Shown in pieces: positions 35,831 through 49,279 of a stretch of DNA of 64,000 bases (position 1 is its first letter; every line of letters begins with the position of its first letter). Source of the DNA: Lycium barbarum. Taxonomy: Eukaryota > Streptophyta > Magnoliopsida > Solanales > Solanaceae. The position numbers and the translations under genes were made by a program. Location: positions 11,420,336-11,484,335 of the forward strand of contig NC_083340.1 in the NCBI RefSeq assembly GCF_019175385.1, written 5' to 3'. The notes beneath the pieces are model-generated. The model saw nothing but the letters and a program-made list of their open reading frames with translations, was not told the origin of the DNA and ran no database searches.

Positions 35831-38339
35831 CTGTTGTCTACAATTTTCATCAGAATATCAATTAATGTTTATCAAGTGATTTATGTGTAATTACTTAATA
35901 AGTTATTTCTTTTGTCCCAATTTACACAGTAAGCATGCTTTCTTTTATTGTCTGTCCTAAAAATATTTTCTTACAAGTTTCTGAATAATAATAGAAATAT
36001 GTTTTAATCGTGGGCAAAAGTTACAAATTTTAGCTTCTTGAATAAGAATAAGCCGAAGTCAAAAATTAATACCTACTTATTTTTCAAGATAAAAATTATG
36101 TGTACACAAAGTTTGTATCTAACAATGTATAACCAATTTGATACATATATTTCTCAAATATAAATAAATAAACATATAAAGAAGCTAAGTGAATTCAACA
36201 TATACTATACAGTGTAATTTGTCAATGCAGTTCAGATGAATCATTTGGCTTCTGTAGTTCCGCCCAAAGCTATAACCAATAAAGCAAATTACATAAAATT
36301 TGGCGCATCTCATAAATATATTTGCATATACTTACTATTTTCATATAATGAAGACCAAATTTAATTAGTGAAAGTCATGAGAAAGTATAAGGAATACTTT
36401 CAGTCAGATATATACTTATTACAATATCTACAAGTAATCTGAGGGCTGACATCACTAACTCCTACTTTATTGCATGCGATTTTTTCATCTTATTTAAATC
36501 GCTAAAGGGATTAAAAGGCCAATTGTTGGCATCCCTAAAAATAAACACTTTTTAGTAACATATATATAATTTTTAGAAGATTTTGACATATAAATCTGTG
36601 AGAAACCAAAATTTCAGATTATATATGAAGCAATTCATTTAGATTAGTATTTAATAATTTGAATAAAAGAAATGAAATTAAATTTAAATTATAGAAAATG
36701 ATACTTATGAAAATGATTAAGAAGATGGAGGTAGCACTGTTATTCTTCTTTCACCGATGTCTGATAAACTATTGCTCTTTTTATTTTTGGTTTCCCACCC
36801 AGTGTCCAGTACCCGCATTGGAGCTGGACTATCAGAATACTCTCAACTATTATTTAGATCAACACATGATCAATTTATACGTTAACTTATACTTACAACA
36901 TATATTATACTAATACATCGTAAATATTTTCAGTTATATTATCTTATCATGTAATCTTATTAGAACTCACCTCAGACAATCTTCCATAGACTTTCATTTT
37001 ACCGAAAGTACATAAAAGAAGAAGACAAGAAGAAAAAGTTTGTGAGAAAATTTGGAATAGTGAAAATCTTTCATCGGATCAAAAGTACATAAAAGAAGAA
37101 GAGAAATATACATGTATAGGAAAGTTTGGCAAGATGAAAGGACTTTCCTAAATTTTGTTGTATTGTAAAAAATTATAGGAAGATGCAGTAAATGGGGGGA
37201 GAGAAATCTTTGTGTTACCTCCATACGTTACACTTCTTGTGAATCAGTCATTAGGAAATGAATTAGTACGTTAGGGAGAATAATGAAATATTTAATGAGA
37301 AGATTATATTATACTATTAATTAATTTCTTTTAAATTTATATAGTTAATGGAAAAGATCTATTAGCCTAGCTATTTTTCACAAATTTTGAAAGAAAAAAG
37401 AAAAGTTTATAAATAAGTAATATGCTAGCAATTTCTAAGTAAACCAAAGAGTAAGAAGGAGAATGAAGAGCAACATACCTTGAATAATGCTATTTTTCGA
37501 TGAAGACATGGAGGCTTGACACAAGACACAAACGTACCTCTTTTTTTTTTTTTTTTTTTTTTTTTGTAGAGCACCTAAATTGAAAACTTTGAAGTAAAAG
37601 TGTTAAATCTAACAAAAAGGAAAAATCAAAATCTTGACTTATGAATGGTGTCATATCATCTCCACAAAGACCAGAATTATGTAGATAAATATTTTGCACT
37701 GATTAAGATTGCATCATTTTTTAAGATTATGAACAAAGTATAGATCCTTCATGCATTAATGCTAGACATGGAAAAATACAATTTTGTTGTAGATTAAACA
37801 CAGTTAACATGAAAAGGATAAGATCACATAAGAAATTTGTTAGGATGTGAGTCTAAAATTTGCAAGTCTAAATATAGAATCAAAAAAGAATTTCAATGCA
37901 CAGTTAAAATGTTACCTCAACAATAACACAGAATCAGATAATTCGACTTAAGAACCGGGTCGTATTGTGGGAAGTCTTTTTGCCTTCCCTTTGAATCAGC
38001 ATGATAGGAAGAGTATGCCCTATGATAAAAGTACAAAAGGAAAATAGAAATTTTTATCATTTTAACAATTCCCATTATTCGTTTATAAACGTCTGTAAGA
38101 CTAACTTTGAAGAAAATCTCAATAGCAGTAAATAAACATACCAGGGCAGAAATTTCCTCCGAAGCAAACTGCTTACCAATAGCATGCAGGACACTCAATT
38201 TTGACATTCTCATTTTCATGGGTGTCTACCTTGTACCTTTGCTTCACCGCCCCACAAATGGAGTTTTTTCTGTCTAGTGTAACATCTTTATTTGAACCTG
38301 CTATGGTATGCAAAGAGTCTAGCTTTAACTCTTCTTAAT
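35831..38339. other. Intergenic DNA, no gene
   Basis: No supported gene. Poly(T) tract of about 26 bases at 37541-37565. The frame at 37917-38219 (minus) and others have no recognised homology. Confidence 0.5.
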
Positions 38340-38536
38340 AATTACAATAAATAAGATATTTATTCTTATAATAATTAGGACATTAATTCCAACAATAAGA
38401 TAAATAGTAATTCCAATAATAAGATAAATAGAAAATAGGGGGAAAAAGTCAAAAAAAGGACAAAAAAAGATAAATAGGATTCTTGGTCAAAGAGAGGTGC
38501 CACATCATTCTTCTATTGCTTAGTTTTATATATATA
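38340..38536 (-). mobile_element. Helitron 5'-terminal fragment
   Basis: On the minus strand ends in the same 5' terminal sequence as the Helitron at 27338-29797 (TAAAACTAAGCAATAGAAGAATGATGTGGCACCTCTCTTTGACC). The first bases have been lost in a TA-rich stretch. Its 3' hairpin end was not found to the left. Confidence 0.55.
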
Positions 38537-38538
38537 TA

Positions 38539-38606
38539 CTAGTGAATATCTCCGCGCTTCGCACGGTTATAAAAGATATTAATGAATTGGAAAATTATCT
38601 TGTTGC

Positions 38607-38637
<31 letters not shown>

Positions 38638-40997
38638 CATTTGTAATTTTGGAGATGAAGAGATATATTTCATGTATATAATTAAAAAAAGAAGCTAATT
38701 ATATATATAAATATCTTTATTAGAATTAAAGCTTAGATCAAGAACAATTTTCGTTATTAAATTTTCTTTCCAAAAGAATTCCTATGAAAGATCTCTTTTT
38801 TATACTACTTAAGAACTTTTTTTGCTCATATGTATGTGTCTGTGCCTCTGTGGCATTTGTTAATGCACGTGCTTTGCATTTCTCTCTTTTTATGTTGCTT
38901 AACTAACCTCTCTCTCTGTTCTTCTATTCCGTAAAACCATAAATTAAACCAAGTAGTGAAAATCAGACAAAGGGAAGTAGATGAAAAGACAGTACAATGG
39001 AGTAACACTAAAAGTAAAATATCATAGCCAAATCATAAATTCTTCTTAGAACACCAAAAAAATCACTTGATATGCTACTGAAACCTATATTGCTCGGATT
39101 CTTCAAAAATGTCAACAGGTGTGTGTAGGATTCTCCAAAAATAGTGTATTTTTAGGCAATCCGACACAGATGCGGCATCGAAGTGAAGAGTCTGCACAAC
39201 TTAAACCGAAACTCAATTGCCATTTCATTTTCTTCCCAAAATGCAAAGAGAATTGAAGAAGATTAAAAAATTAAACAAAATCCCGAAATAAACAGTTGAA
39301 ACCTACTAAAACTAAGAGTACATTATCATTTTCTTCACAAATAATGAAGTCTAACAAATTAGTTTAAATCCAATAAATTTAAAACATTAAAGAAATTATT
39401 TTGAAAAAAATACATCAATTCTGTTGAAAATCAAATCAAATAGAGTCGAGATAAGTGAAACTTTATACTCAGAAACAAATTGATCAAAATAGGTATTAAA
39501 ATGAAAAAGAGAAACAATCAGAACTCCCGACTGATATAACGGAAGGTTACATACAAGGATTACAAATTAGCAGTTGTCTTCTATACATTGATTTTCCTGA
39601 CTTTCGCTTCCGCTGATGTCTTCTCCTCCTTGAAGCCAATGAAAGTGTATACTATCAAAGAATAAAGATGGAATTTAAAGCATTTACAACCTTCAGATTA
39701 ACAAAGTAATTTACAAAAATCAAATAAAATTAGGAACAGGATAAAGTGAACAATTTGACGGAACAATAAAAGTAATAAGGAGATAAATAACAAAATGACA
39801 TATGTGAAGATATTCTTTTTTTTCACTTTACCTGAAAATGTAATACTATAATGATAAGACTCAAAAGTTTGACCAAAAGGAGAAGAAAAATTCAAATTCT
39901 ACTCACAGAAAAGATCAAAGCCAAGGTCTATCAAAGCCAAGGTCTTCACACAATTGGCTAACTTCAAGTTATCCTCAATGGCAGGCAAAATTTCTACCAT
40001 TTTGGATAGTAATTGAGAAAGCTAATAATTATTAATCCATTTTCCTCCTTTCCTTTTTGTCAATAATATTACAATAGTAGAGTAAGAAATTGTAAGAAAA
40101 CAATCATAATACTGAAAAGAAAAGGCAACATATATTCAAATAGGAAAAGTTAATTTTTTCGTCCTTTTCTCCACAAGTTTTTTATTCTTCCTGTTCTTCA
40201 TCTTCATTTGCTGATAAGACAAAGGTGTTTCCCTCTACCAATTTCCTCAGTCCTCACACAATCTCTTCCACTTTGCAGGATTACAACTGATGCAGCACCA
40301 GTAGGTATTATTAGTAATTGTTAATTGTAGGGAAGGGGAAGAGTTGAGATAATTGAGTAACGTATCAATTATCAAAGAAGTTTGAAACGGAATTTTTTTT
40401 TCGATCATTAACCGATATAACCATTATAATTAGTCTGAATAGTCATAAACAATGACTAATGACTTTTGGACTTTTCAAAATAAATCAACATAAAAAGAAA
40501 AATGTGTCGGAAAAAGCAAAAACATGGTGAAAAAACATAAATTTGGGAAGACGAAAATGGGAGGATAAGAAAGAAGTAAGAGGAATTCAGGAAAGTAATA
40601 AATTATGGAAATATAGTAATAGTGAGGAGAGAGATAAATAAAAAATCTTTAATTTTTTGCAATTTGGAAGTAGAAAACGTTATAAGGAAGGAGGAATTGA
40701 GTTTAATTGAATTGAATGAGTAGAATGAGGGAAGGTTCATTGCTTTTACTTATAAATTTCATACAAATTAATCACAATAATTATAGGGGAAGTGATGGAA
40801 AATATAATGCTATTTAATGGTGAGTGAGTCTTTATTATGGGTGGAGGGATGAAACCTTTAATATTTTATTTTATTTAGTAAAATAGAGAAATGAAGGGGA
40901 AAAGGTCAAAAAAGGAGAAAAAAGATAAATGTCAATAGAGGTCATAGAGAGATGCGACATATAATTGTTTATGCCTATATATATATATATATATAAT
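38539..40997 (-). mobile_element. Non-autonomous Helitron
   Basis: 3' end: hairpin CCGTGCGAAGCGCGG and terminal CTAG (38539-38542) followed by T on the minus strand. 5' end: GGCATAAACAATTATATGTCGCATCTCTCTATGACCTC at about 40940-40977, with the first bases degenerate because of an AT repeat at 40977-40996. Inserted directly beside another Helitron end. Contains a (TTA)n repeat near 38607-38637. No replication/helicase gene. Confidence 0.6.
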
Positions 40998-40999
40998 AA

Positions 41000-41366
41000 C
41001 CTAAACATTGTTTATGTTAAAAATTTTAGTTTTGATACAGACAGAACATTCAATAACAAAAATTCATAAATTTTTTAGTTTTGATATACAGACAGAACAT
41101 TCAATAACAAAAATTACTCCTAGGCAAATACGACATCTGGTTGGATTTCTCCTACTTATTTGAACGTGATAGGTAAAGACTCTTTATTTAATTAGATTTT
41201 GAATTGGAATTCAAAAGTAGTACTATTTGTTTTAAATTCTATTTTCTATTTACCAAACTAACCAATAGAAATATGATTGAATTAGATTAAAAGGGTTTAA
41301 CAATCGTGCAATATTTAAAGAATATTTTAGTCAACCAACATTATTATCCGTGCTTTTATAATAAAA
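41000..41366 (-). mobile_element. Second-family Helitron 5' fragment
   Basis: On the minus strand shows TATAAAAGCACGGATAATAATGTTGGTTGACTAAAATATTC and further homology to 42560-42846 and 45890-46265. In the last of these the terminus is TCTATATTACTATAAAAGC, a Helitron-type 5' end. This copy lacks the first few bases. Confidence 0.5.
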
Positions 41367-41887
41367 CTAGTCTCTATTAACGTGCCTCGCACGTTATCCC
41401 CCGTCAATCTCTCAAATGTTAGGTGATGTTATTTAAAATTATATATTATTTATTTTATAATGTATAAAAATATTATCTGATCGTATCCACTTAATACTTT
41501 TCATTATCATTTATGTTTTTACCTGTTATTCTTGTTTTTTTTTCATCTCTCTATTTTATTTAAATATATCCGTATTGATTCCCACAATAATATCCCAACC
41601 GATGGTCATTCAATTTTGAGTTTACTACATAAAAGTGACTTTTCTATTTTTTATTACATAACAGTCATCTAACTTAAAGATTATCACACAAAAAATACTT
41701 TTCTATTTTTTCTTATTTAACAGTCACCCAACTTGAAGTTTGTCACACAAAAATCACTTTTCTATTTTTTGTTTTAAAAAAACCGCTGACTTAAAGTTTA
41801 TCACACAAAAATCACTTCTCTCTTTTTTGTTACATAAAAGCCGTCCATCTTTGGTCAAGTTAATTAAGTCCCTTCGGGGACATCCGA

Positions 41888-41919
<32 letters not shown>

Positions 41920-42846
41920 AAAAAAAAGTTAACTAAAAAGTTAGTCACACCTAATTTTTTAATATTTTGTACTGAAAATATGATACGACACCTCAAAACA
42001 CTTATACACAAAAGCAAATAAGAAATTTATTTATTATCATAAATATTAATGGAGAGAACTTTTTTGTCAAATATGGATGTAGCCACTAGTAATATGTATT
42101 ACTCCCTCCGGATCAAAAAAAGAGTTCACTTAGCCATTTGCACAACTCTTAAGAAAATACTAACTCCTAAACAAAAATAGATAATTTGATTAAACTATCC
42201 CTAATTAAATAGACATTGGGATTTGATCATACAACACTTAATAGAGGCAAATATGAAAAAACAAGGTTAATTCTTTCTTGATTTGCTAAGTGGACTCTTT
42301 TTTTATCCAAGAAAAATAAGCTAAGCGGGCTCTTTTTTTTATCCGAAGGGAGTATTAGTTAATTAGGAATTCAAAGTCCTAGATATTGTTTAAAATCTTC
42401 AAAATTATAATTTTATCCAAAAGTAATCATATTTGTTTCTTAAAATAACTACTTCACTTTTGTTTAATGAACTCTTATTTTATCTTTAAGGACTAGAAAA
42501 AGAGGTAATGTAAAAATATCTAAGCATATTAAAATATGCTCTAGTTATTACCTAATCATTTTCTTTGTTGAATTATTTAACTTGAATACGGACAAAGTAA
42601 CTTTAATCACAAAATTACTCCTAGGCTAATAAGGTCTCCATATTTGAACGTCTTTAATTAATTAGATTCGAAACCAAAATTCAGAAGTAGTATTTGTTTT
42701 GAATTCTATTTATAACTAAGATATTTTCTTATAATATTTATCAAAATAGCCAATAGAAATATAGTAGAATTAAAATAAAAGGATAAAGCCGTTCAATATT
42801 TATAGGATATTTGGTCAACCAACATTTATATTCATGCTTTTATAAC
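41367..42846 (-). mobile_element. Probable non-autonomous Helitron (second family)
   Basis: 3' end on the minus strand: hairpin AACGTGC-GAG-GCACGTT, then AATAGAGACTAG with CTAG at 41367-41370 followed by T. The 5' side at about 42560-42846 belongs to the second 5'-end family (GGTTGACCAAATATCC). About 1.48 kb, carrying a Stowaway-like MITE at 42102-42352. The pairing of ends is an inference. Confidence 0.45.
42102..42352. mobile_element. Stowaway-like MITE with TA target duplication
   Basis: Ends CTCCCTCCGGATCAAAAAAAG and, inverted, CTCCCTTCGGATAAAAAAAAG, flanked by TA at 42100-42101 and 42353-42354. 251 bp. Nested in a Helitron. Confidence 0.75.
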
Positions 42847-43316
42847 TCAGAACATGCTCCCAACCTAACTCCAAGTTGGCACCACCGGCTAGCTAGACTT
42901 TCAAAAGGGTTCGAGATTTTACATGAATCCACAAACATTCACCGCTTTGAGTTGGCTTTAACATATAATCTCATCTTCCAGCACATTCATCCCTGCAATA
43001 ATTGTTTAAACCCCTAATATAAGACCCTTTTCGATTATAGAGAATATCTAAGAAAGAAGATACAAATAAATTATGCGGAACAACGACAGAATAATTATTA
43101 TAATAAATAATACGCAGTTGACAAAGATAGAAAACTAAGCAATGAAGCTATGGTGCTTATATTCGGCTTTCAAAATTATCAACAATCTTACCGTTGAGCC
43201 GTTTCTTTATTGACCTTTCGGTGAATACGTCTCAATCAACCTATGTAGCATGTGCTTACTACTTACTATGTGATCACAACCATAATTCTAACATAAATGT
43301 TTCTCATTAATTATTA

Positions 43317-44454
43317 CTAGTGAATAGGTCCGCGCTTCGCGCGGTAAAAAAAGACTATTGGATTTATAAAATAAATTCTTATAAATATGGAATATTACAA
43401 TTAATTTATATTTTAGATATTTAAAACACCTTATTCTTTATGGAATATTTTAGAATTAAGAAGAAGAAATATAGTAATAAAGAAAAGCATTTAATATGAA
43501 ATAAAATAAAAAAGATAAGAAAAAAAGTAGATAGGCGAGAAAGAAGAGGATTGGAGTGAGGGCAATCAAAAGTGCAATAGAATAACTGCAGAAATGATAC
43601 AAATGCCGAGGAAATGAGGGTGTAACCAAAGGTGACAGAAGAATTGGAAAAATTATACAAATGGTTTATATATATACAAGGATTAAAGAATACACTTCAT
43701 ATTCCAAAGGAATACAATATCCAATATACATTAAATTTATAAGATACGGTATGGCGGATCTAGCATGCTAGGTGGGGGTTCCATTGAACCCCCAACTTTA
43801 GATGCAGAGCATAAATTTATGTATAAAAATTTATTAAAAATGTAATAAATAGTAGACGTGAATTCATAACTTTTAAAATACGATGGGTTTACACTAAGAA
43901 TTTTAAGTTTGAACCCATAGAGTTTAAATCCTGGATTCGCCTCTGGACTCATACGAAGCGAGAAATGAGAGGAAGAGTTTTAAGTAAAATTAAGAAAATA
44001 ACTTTTAGAATTGTTTTGTTGCATCTTTATCTCTTTCATGAACACCTAAACTCCTCACCGATGTCATGTTCTGGTTGTGCAGTAGCAATGGATATATATT
44101 GTACAGAAAGGAGTGTGTGTGTATAATTTTTTTTTTTTTTTTGGAATTCTGCTTATTTATTTTGAATGAGAACCATCTCTAAAACTCTTAATGTGAATAG
44201 ATTGTTACCCTTGACCATTGGAAAATCGGTAGCTGCTAGCTAGCTCAATTGCCACCATGAAAATATTGCAATGGTGTAATTTCTACGATAAAGACATTAT
44301 AATAATGAGGAATAAAAGATAAAACTATTTTTCTGTAAATCTTTTACATAGAAAAATAAGAGAAAAAAGCAACCAAAAAAAAAAAGGTGAGAGATAAGAT
44401 AAATACATTTTATGCCCAAAGAGAGGTGCCCCCAACTTTATATATAAATATAGA
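43317..44454 (-). mobile_element. Non-autonomous Helitron (1.1 kb)
   Basis: Minus strand: starts TCTATATTTATATATAAAG at 44454 (preceded by A) and ends with the perfect hairpin CCGCGC-GAA-GCGCGG, then ACCTATTCACTAG (CTAG at 43317-43320) followed by T. Best-preserved Helitron in the window. Contains a repeat with GGCGGATCTAG / CTGGATTCGCC ends at about 43750-43945. Confidence 0.75.
43750..43945. mobile_element. MITE-like insert in Helitron
   Basis: Starts TGGCGGATCTAG and ends CTGGATTCGCCTCTG; inverted, the end reads CAGAGGCGAATCCAG. About 195 bp, similar in design to the hAT-like MITE at 25438-25613. Confidence 0.45.
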
Positions 44455-45770
44455 TTGCAAATGTCCATAAGAAATCATTTTGTGAAATGTGCACAGTGCA
44501 CACACTCCGTAGTTAATTGATTGGAGCAGCAAAATTGTAAAAGCTAATAGAAAGTCGATGCCCACACAATTTTACGTCTTCCATCAGGTTCATTCCCATC
44601 CATGAAAAACAAAGTTTGAAAAGAAACCAGAGTAAATACATATTGTACACAATGAACCTAGCAAATCACCACAAGGAGAAACTGCACCAAGCAGTATACA
44701 CTTATCTACATTACATGTCCAGAATTCATTACAGTATTTCTTTTGAAAGGAAGAAAAATTAATAGTAGACTAATGGATTTATATCCAAGATCTTGTTAAT
44801 GTGACCAAAAAAAAAAAATCATACCTTACAGAGGGTGTAGGCAAAATAAACCCATTATTGACGAAAGAAATATTCAGTGACGTAGAGACATTAAGAAAAT
44901 TGCTTCAAGCTGGGTATCCAAAATCTGAACTTACACATTTTGAATATTATCTCAGAATATTCAAAGAGAAAAGTACTTGACTTTGTAAACGAAAGAAGTT
45001 CAGTATTTCATGAATAACTGCAGAATCAAATGTCAACTAATATGAGTACAAAAAAAGAAAAAGAAAAAAAAGTGCACAATAAAAACTGTAAATCTGAAGA
45101 AAATGATGCCTCATGCATCATGCAAGGGTACCCCGAATTTTAACGTTTGGTTCAAGTGGCATCTTTCGTGCAAGTTCAAGCTTCTCTGATATAGCTACCA
45201 TGACCTAAAAGATCTAGTTCTATTACAGGTATTACCGCATAATCTTTCTCCATATAATAGAAATAAATTATTCTCACACTAACCAAACTGGCATGATTGT
45301 AGGCACACAAAATAGCAATTAATGTCACTTCCTGAACAACCCGTTAGAAGAAACAAAAAGGTAAAATTATCATCAGAAAAAATACCAGAACATATCAAAG
45401 AAAGTGGCAAAGGCTTGAGATGGTTGAAAGTTGTAACTCTGAGCTCTTTTCAGAACATTGCACAAATATTGATTCTGTAAAGAAACTCCTAATTAAGAGG
45501 AGTAAACAAATGTGACCTCTGGGTAAAAAAACGAAGTGATGGTTGATATTTTAAAAAAAATGGAACAACCTTTTCCAAAGTACTGCACCTTTAGAGCTCT
45601 AATTAGCTCAATTATGTAAAAAGGCTGTAACTGTTTCATCATGTTATTGTTAATTATGGCAGCATTTCATTTTTAACACAGTACATGATACACAGTAGTT
45701 AATATTGAGTAATTTATTTAAGAAGTGACTTTTGAATTTCTTTAATAGTACATGAGTGAAGAAAAATAGG
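44455..45770. other. Intergenic DNA, no gene
   Basis: No coding region recognised. May be the body of the Helitron whose 5' end lies at 45869, since its 3' end was not found. Confidence 0.4.
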
Positions 45771-45869
45771 AAAAAGGCTAAAAATTTGAGAAAAAAGATA
45801 AATATGATTCTAGGCCATAGAGAGGTGTCACATCACCTTGTTTATGCCTAACTTTATATTATATATAGA
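45771..45869 (-). mobile_element. Helitron 5' end (first family)
   Basis: On the minus strand starts TCTATATATAATATAAAGTT at 45869 and continues GGCATAAACAAGGTGATGTG, the same as the first Helitron family. Preceded by A. The matching 3' end was not found. Confidence 0.6.
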
Positions 45870-45889
45870 TTTGAAGGAACAATAAAATG

Positions 45890-46265
45890 GAATTAGATTT
45901 GGAGTGGGATTAATCTTATTGTCAACATAAAATTATTGTTAATTAAAAGAGTAAAAAGTTCGGCAATGAGAAATTTGTAGTTGAATCAAATTCCTTTTCT
46001 TGGTTTTATACTTTTTCATTGGTCAGCGAATTAACAAGTAGGATTTAAACGTGATGTCAAAGATTATTTATTTAATTAGTTTGGAAATTAAAATTTGGAA
46101 GTAGAATTTGTTTAAAACTCTATTTGAACTATGATTTTGTTTATTTACCAAAATAGTCAATAGAAATATGGTAGAATTAGACTAAAAGAGTATAAAGGTA
46201 GTTCAATATTTGAAGGATATTTTGGTCAACCAACATTTATATTCATGCTTTTATAGTAATATAGA
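45890..46265 (-). mobile_element. Helitron 5' end (second family)
   Basis: On the minus strand starts TCTATATTACTATAAAAGC at 46265, then CATGAATATAAATGTTGGTT. Homologous to 41000-41366 and 42560-42846. Preceded by A. Confidence 0.55.
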
Positions 46266-47840
46266 TAGATGTAGATTGACTTGATGTAAACACCCAGTTA
46301 CAAGTTAAAAAAAAAAATTGGTAAACAAGAAACATTTTATTGCACTCACAGCAAGTGTACTGCACGCATGTGCCAAGCTGGCACGAGGTGTTCAAATGAC
46401 ACAGTTTATCTTATTTTCGAGGGTTTAGATGATCAACGTTTTAGTTAGGGGTCTAAATGAAAAATCAGGACAAGTTCAGGGTTCATCTATGACTTTGATC
46501 AAGTTAATTTGATAGAGAAAGTAATATATCAGAGTTTGCAGTTACATATATAATTAAATAAATTTAAATTCTTAAAAGTTGGGCAAAGTTACATCTACTA
46601 AGATTGTTGCCGGGACAGCTCAAATATTTTGGAAAGAGACCATCAAGAATTAATTTCTCAAATGGTAATCCAAGTCTCAGTAAAGTAATTTTTATGTCAA
46701 TATCCCTATAAAATAAAATTAGTCGGAAAGCTCAATCCTCTTTCATGGTTTAAAGTTGCTTCTTATACCATTTTAATACCCGTTTAAAAGCATAATACAC
46801 ATTAATCCATTTTTTTAAGGGATAATAACAGAAAACGCCCTCCAGGATTCAATAGTCATGAAAGTTTCATTGAACTGACTAGTAAATGCTGTCCATGCAT
46901 GGAAAAGAAATAGGTCGATTCTTGTGTTATCGGACATTAATTGAACCAGAAGGGACTAATTAATTTTACTCAATCCTTACCCTTTCGGGTTTGGAAATAG
47001 TATTTCAACCTTCGAATGACTACTGAATTTCCCAAATCTTAAATCAACAACTAAAAACGAGTTGGGTTTTTCGAAATGTCAATTTTTGACCTTCAATTAT
47101 GATGGATTAATATACGTTTTCTTTTAAATGCAAAGAAAAACTAAAACTATCCGTTAATATTGTAGAGAAATGATTAAATTTTATTTTAGATCTCTTATAT
47201 TTTCAAATATGAAAATAATAGTACATCATTCATATTTAGCATGGGCGTATTGACATTCAGGTAATATTCAAAATTTTGAGATTATCATATAACCTATACA
47301 CTATATTAGCATTCAAAGTTGTTACTTTCTATGTTCAAACTAACTACCAGACCTTCAAAAATTTAAGAATGACATGAAAATAGAATAAATGCTTTACTCA
47401 AAATAGATAAGGTGAAATAAATTTTCAATACTAACAACAATACAAGTAACAAAATGGATCGAGACATATAAAACATGACGCTCTACACCAAAAACAAGAA
47501 AGAAGAATTATTTAACAGGCTGGTCCAACTCCCAATCTTCTGAATAATCTGGCACTGCAAGCTGCTACTCTTCATCCTATTGTAGTTAACAGTCAGTTGC
47601 AAATCGTGAAGGAAACAAAGATTGAGTAATATTGAGTTCTTCCCTATCAAGAATAGGTTCTTTGAATTGTAAGTTGATCAAGATGATGAAGAAAAATTAA
47701 TTGTTAGGCACTATGATCTTGTGGCAAAATTATTTTTCTGCACAGTTGTCAAAGTCCTCAGAGAGGAAAAAGGGTGACACCAAGACCACTAGATTAGCTA
47801 ATTAAGCGGGCATATAAGATATAGAGTCTTATATTTATGT
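46266..47840. other. Intergenic DNA, no gene
   Basis: No coding region, RNA gene or clear repeat ends recognised. Confidence 0.5.
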
Positions 47841-48073
47841 GCCGTTTGGCCATAAAAATTATTCACTTTTTTCCGGAAGTTTTTTTTTCACTTTTTTTAC
47901 TTTTGGGCGTTTGGCCATAAATATTCTGAATACAACTAGAAGTTGTATTCCGGAATACCAAAAACTTAAAAAATTTTGTTTTTCAAAAAAATTTCACTTT
48001 TTATAACTACATTTCACCAAAAACTACAATTTAAAAAAAAGTGAATTATTTTTGGTATCTATAGCCAAACGCC
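47841..48073. mobile_element. MITE with GTTTGGCCATAA ends
   Basis: GCCGTTTGGCCATAAAAATTATTCAC at 47841, a second GGGCGTTTGGCCATAA at about 47907, and the inverted end AGTGAATTATTTTTGG ... TATAGCCAAACGCC at about 48040-48073. Inverted ends and size fit a MITE; the double left end suggests nesting or duplication. Confidence 0.6.
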
Positions 48074-48499
48074 TACTCAGTCGACGAACTTTTAGTCAAC
48101 ATTGAACAGATGATTGAAGGATGAAGACAAAGAATCACAAGTTAACGGACAACAAGAATAATTAGACTGCTTATCATTTTTAGTAACATCATCACATGTA
48201 AAAGAAAGTATGCTTTACACGTTCGCGTTCTTATCTTTACATGTTCATTGGGGATGCCAATACAAAGTGATGTCTGATGGAGCTATAATTTTTTCAAAAG
48301 AGATTCAAAATATAAAAAATAAACCCATAGAGAAATCAAAATAACTCAGTATCTACTATATATACAATATTTAACAAAATCCACAAAATTTAATTTCCTA
48401 ATGTACGGAAATAAATTCGTAATTACCATAACTAGCAATATCATTCAACCTTAAAAAGTAGCAACAAAAACGTTTCAAAACATATACTACATCTAACAA

Positions 48500-49275
48500 A
48501 TTCCAAAAAATTAGGGATTTTTTTTTCTCTTTTCCACAAACCTAGCTTCCGTTTTCCTCATCTCACACGCCGTCGCCTGTTGCCACACTGCTCCACCTAA
48601 AATTGTTGGAGCTTCTCTCCAATAATTTCCTTTTTCGTCGTCATCCCCATCCTAGCTACCGCCAACTCCCTTAATAGAGTTTCTTTCGGCCTAAATTTTC
48701 TTCCATGGCTTTCAAAACTTCTTCTCTCCACGTATATCTTGTATGTCATTGTATATCATTGTATGTCATACGTATGCTAATATATCCACTTGACTACACT
48801 GATATACATACACACAATATATAGTGATATGCACACTTTATATGTCATTATTTGCATGTGTATGTCATTGTATGAACAGTGTGATATATAGGCCGTACAA
48901 TAACATACATCAGACATACACTAGATGTACACCAGACATACATTCGTTCCACTTCTAAAGAACCACCACTTGTTCCACCGTAACAACACAGAAATCGTTT
49001 TTTTACACAATGAAGATATAAAGAAGAAGAGTGCTTCCTCGGAGATAGGCCTATCCAGATCTGTTTTGGCGGAGCTATTTTGTTGGAGAAAGATTGTTCG
49101 GCTGAATTTTCAATGAAGTTTGAAGGCGAGCTATTTTCAAGTGCTTTAGAAGACAAAATACTGATAATTATTTTCTACACTACGAAAGGAGAAAGAAATT
49201 GAGAAAAGGATGAACTCGTTGTCGTTACGGTGATAGCTGGAGTTTCGGTGGCGGCCATATGCCATACATTCCCTT
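48500..49275. repeat. Repeat with TGTATGTCATTGTATG-type array
   Basis: A C-rich, gene-like stretch (48540-48720) is followed by many TGTATGTCAT / ATACATACA words at about 48735-48955. The layout (borrowed-looking GC-rich part plus a short-word array) resembles the non-autonomous Mutator-like element at 20433-21704, but no inverted ends were found. Confidence 0.35.
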
Positions 49276-49279
49276 ACAT

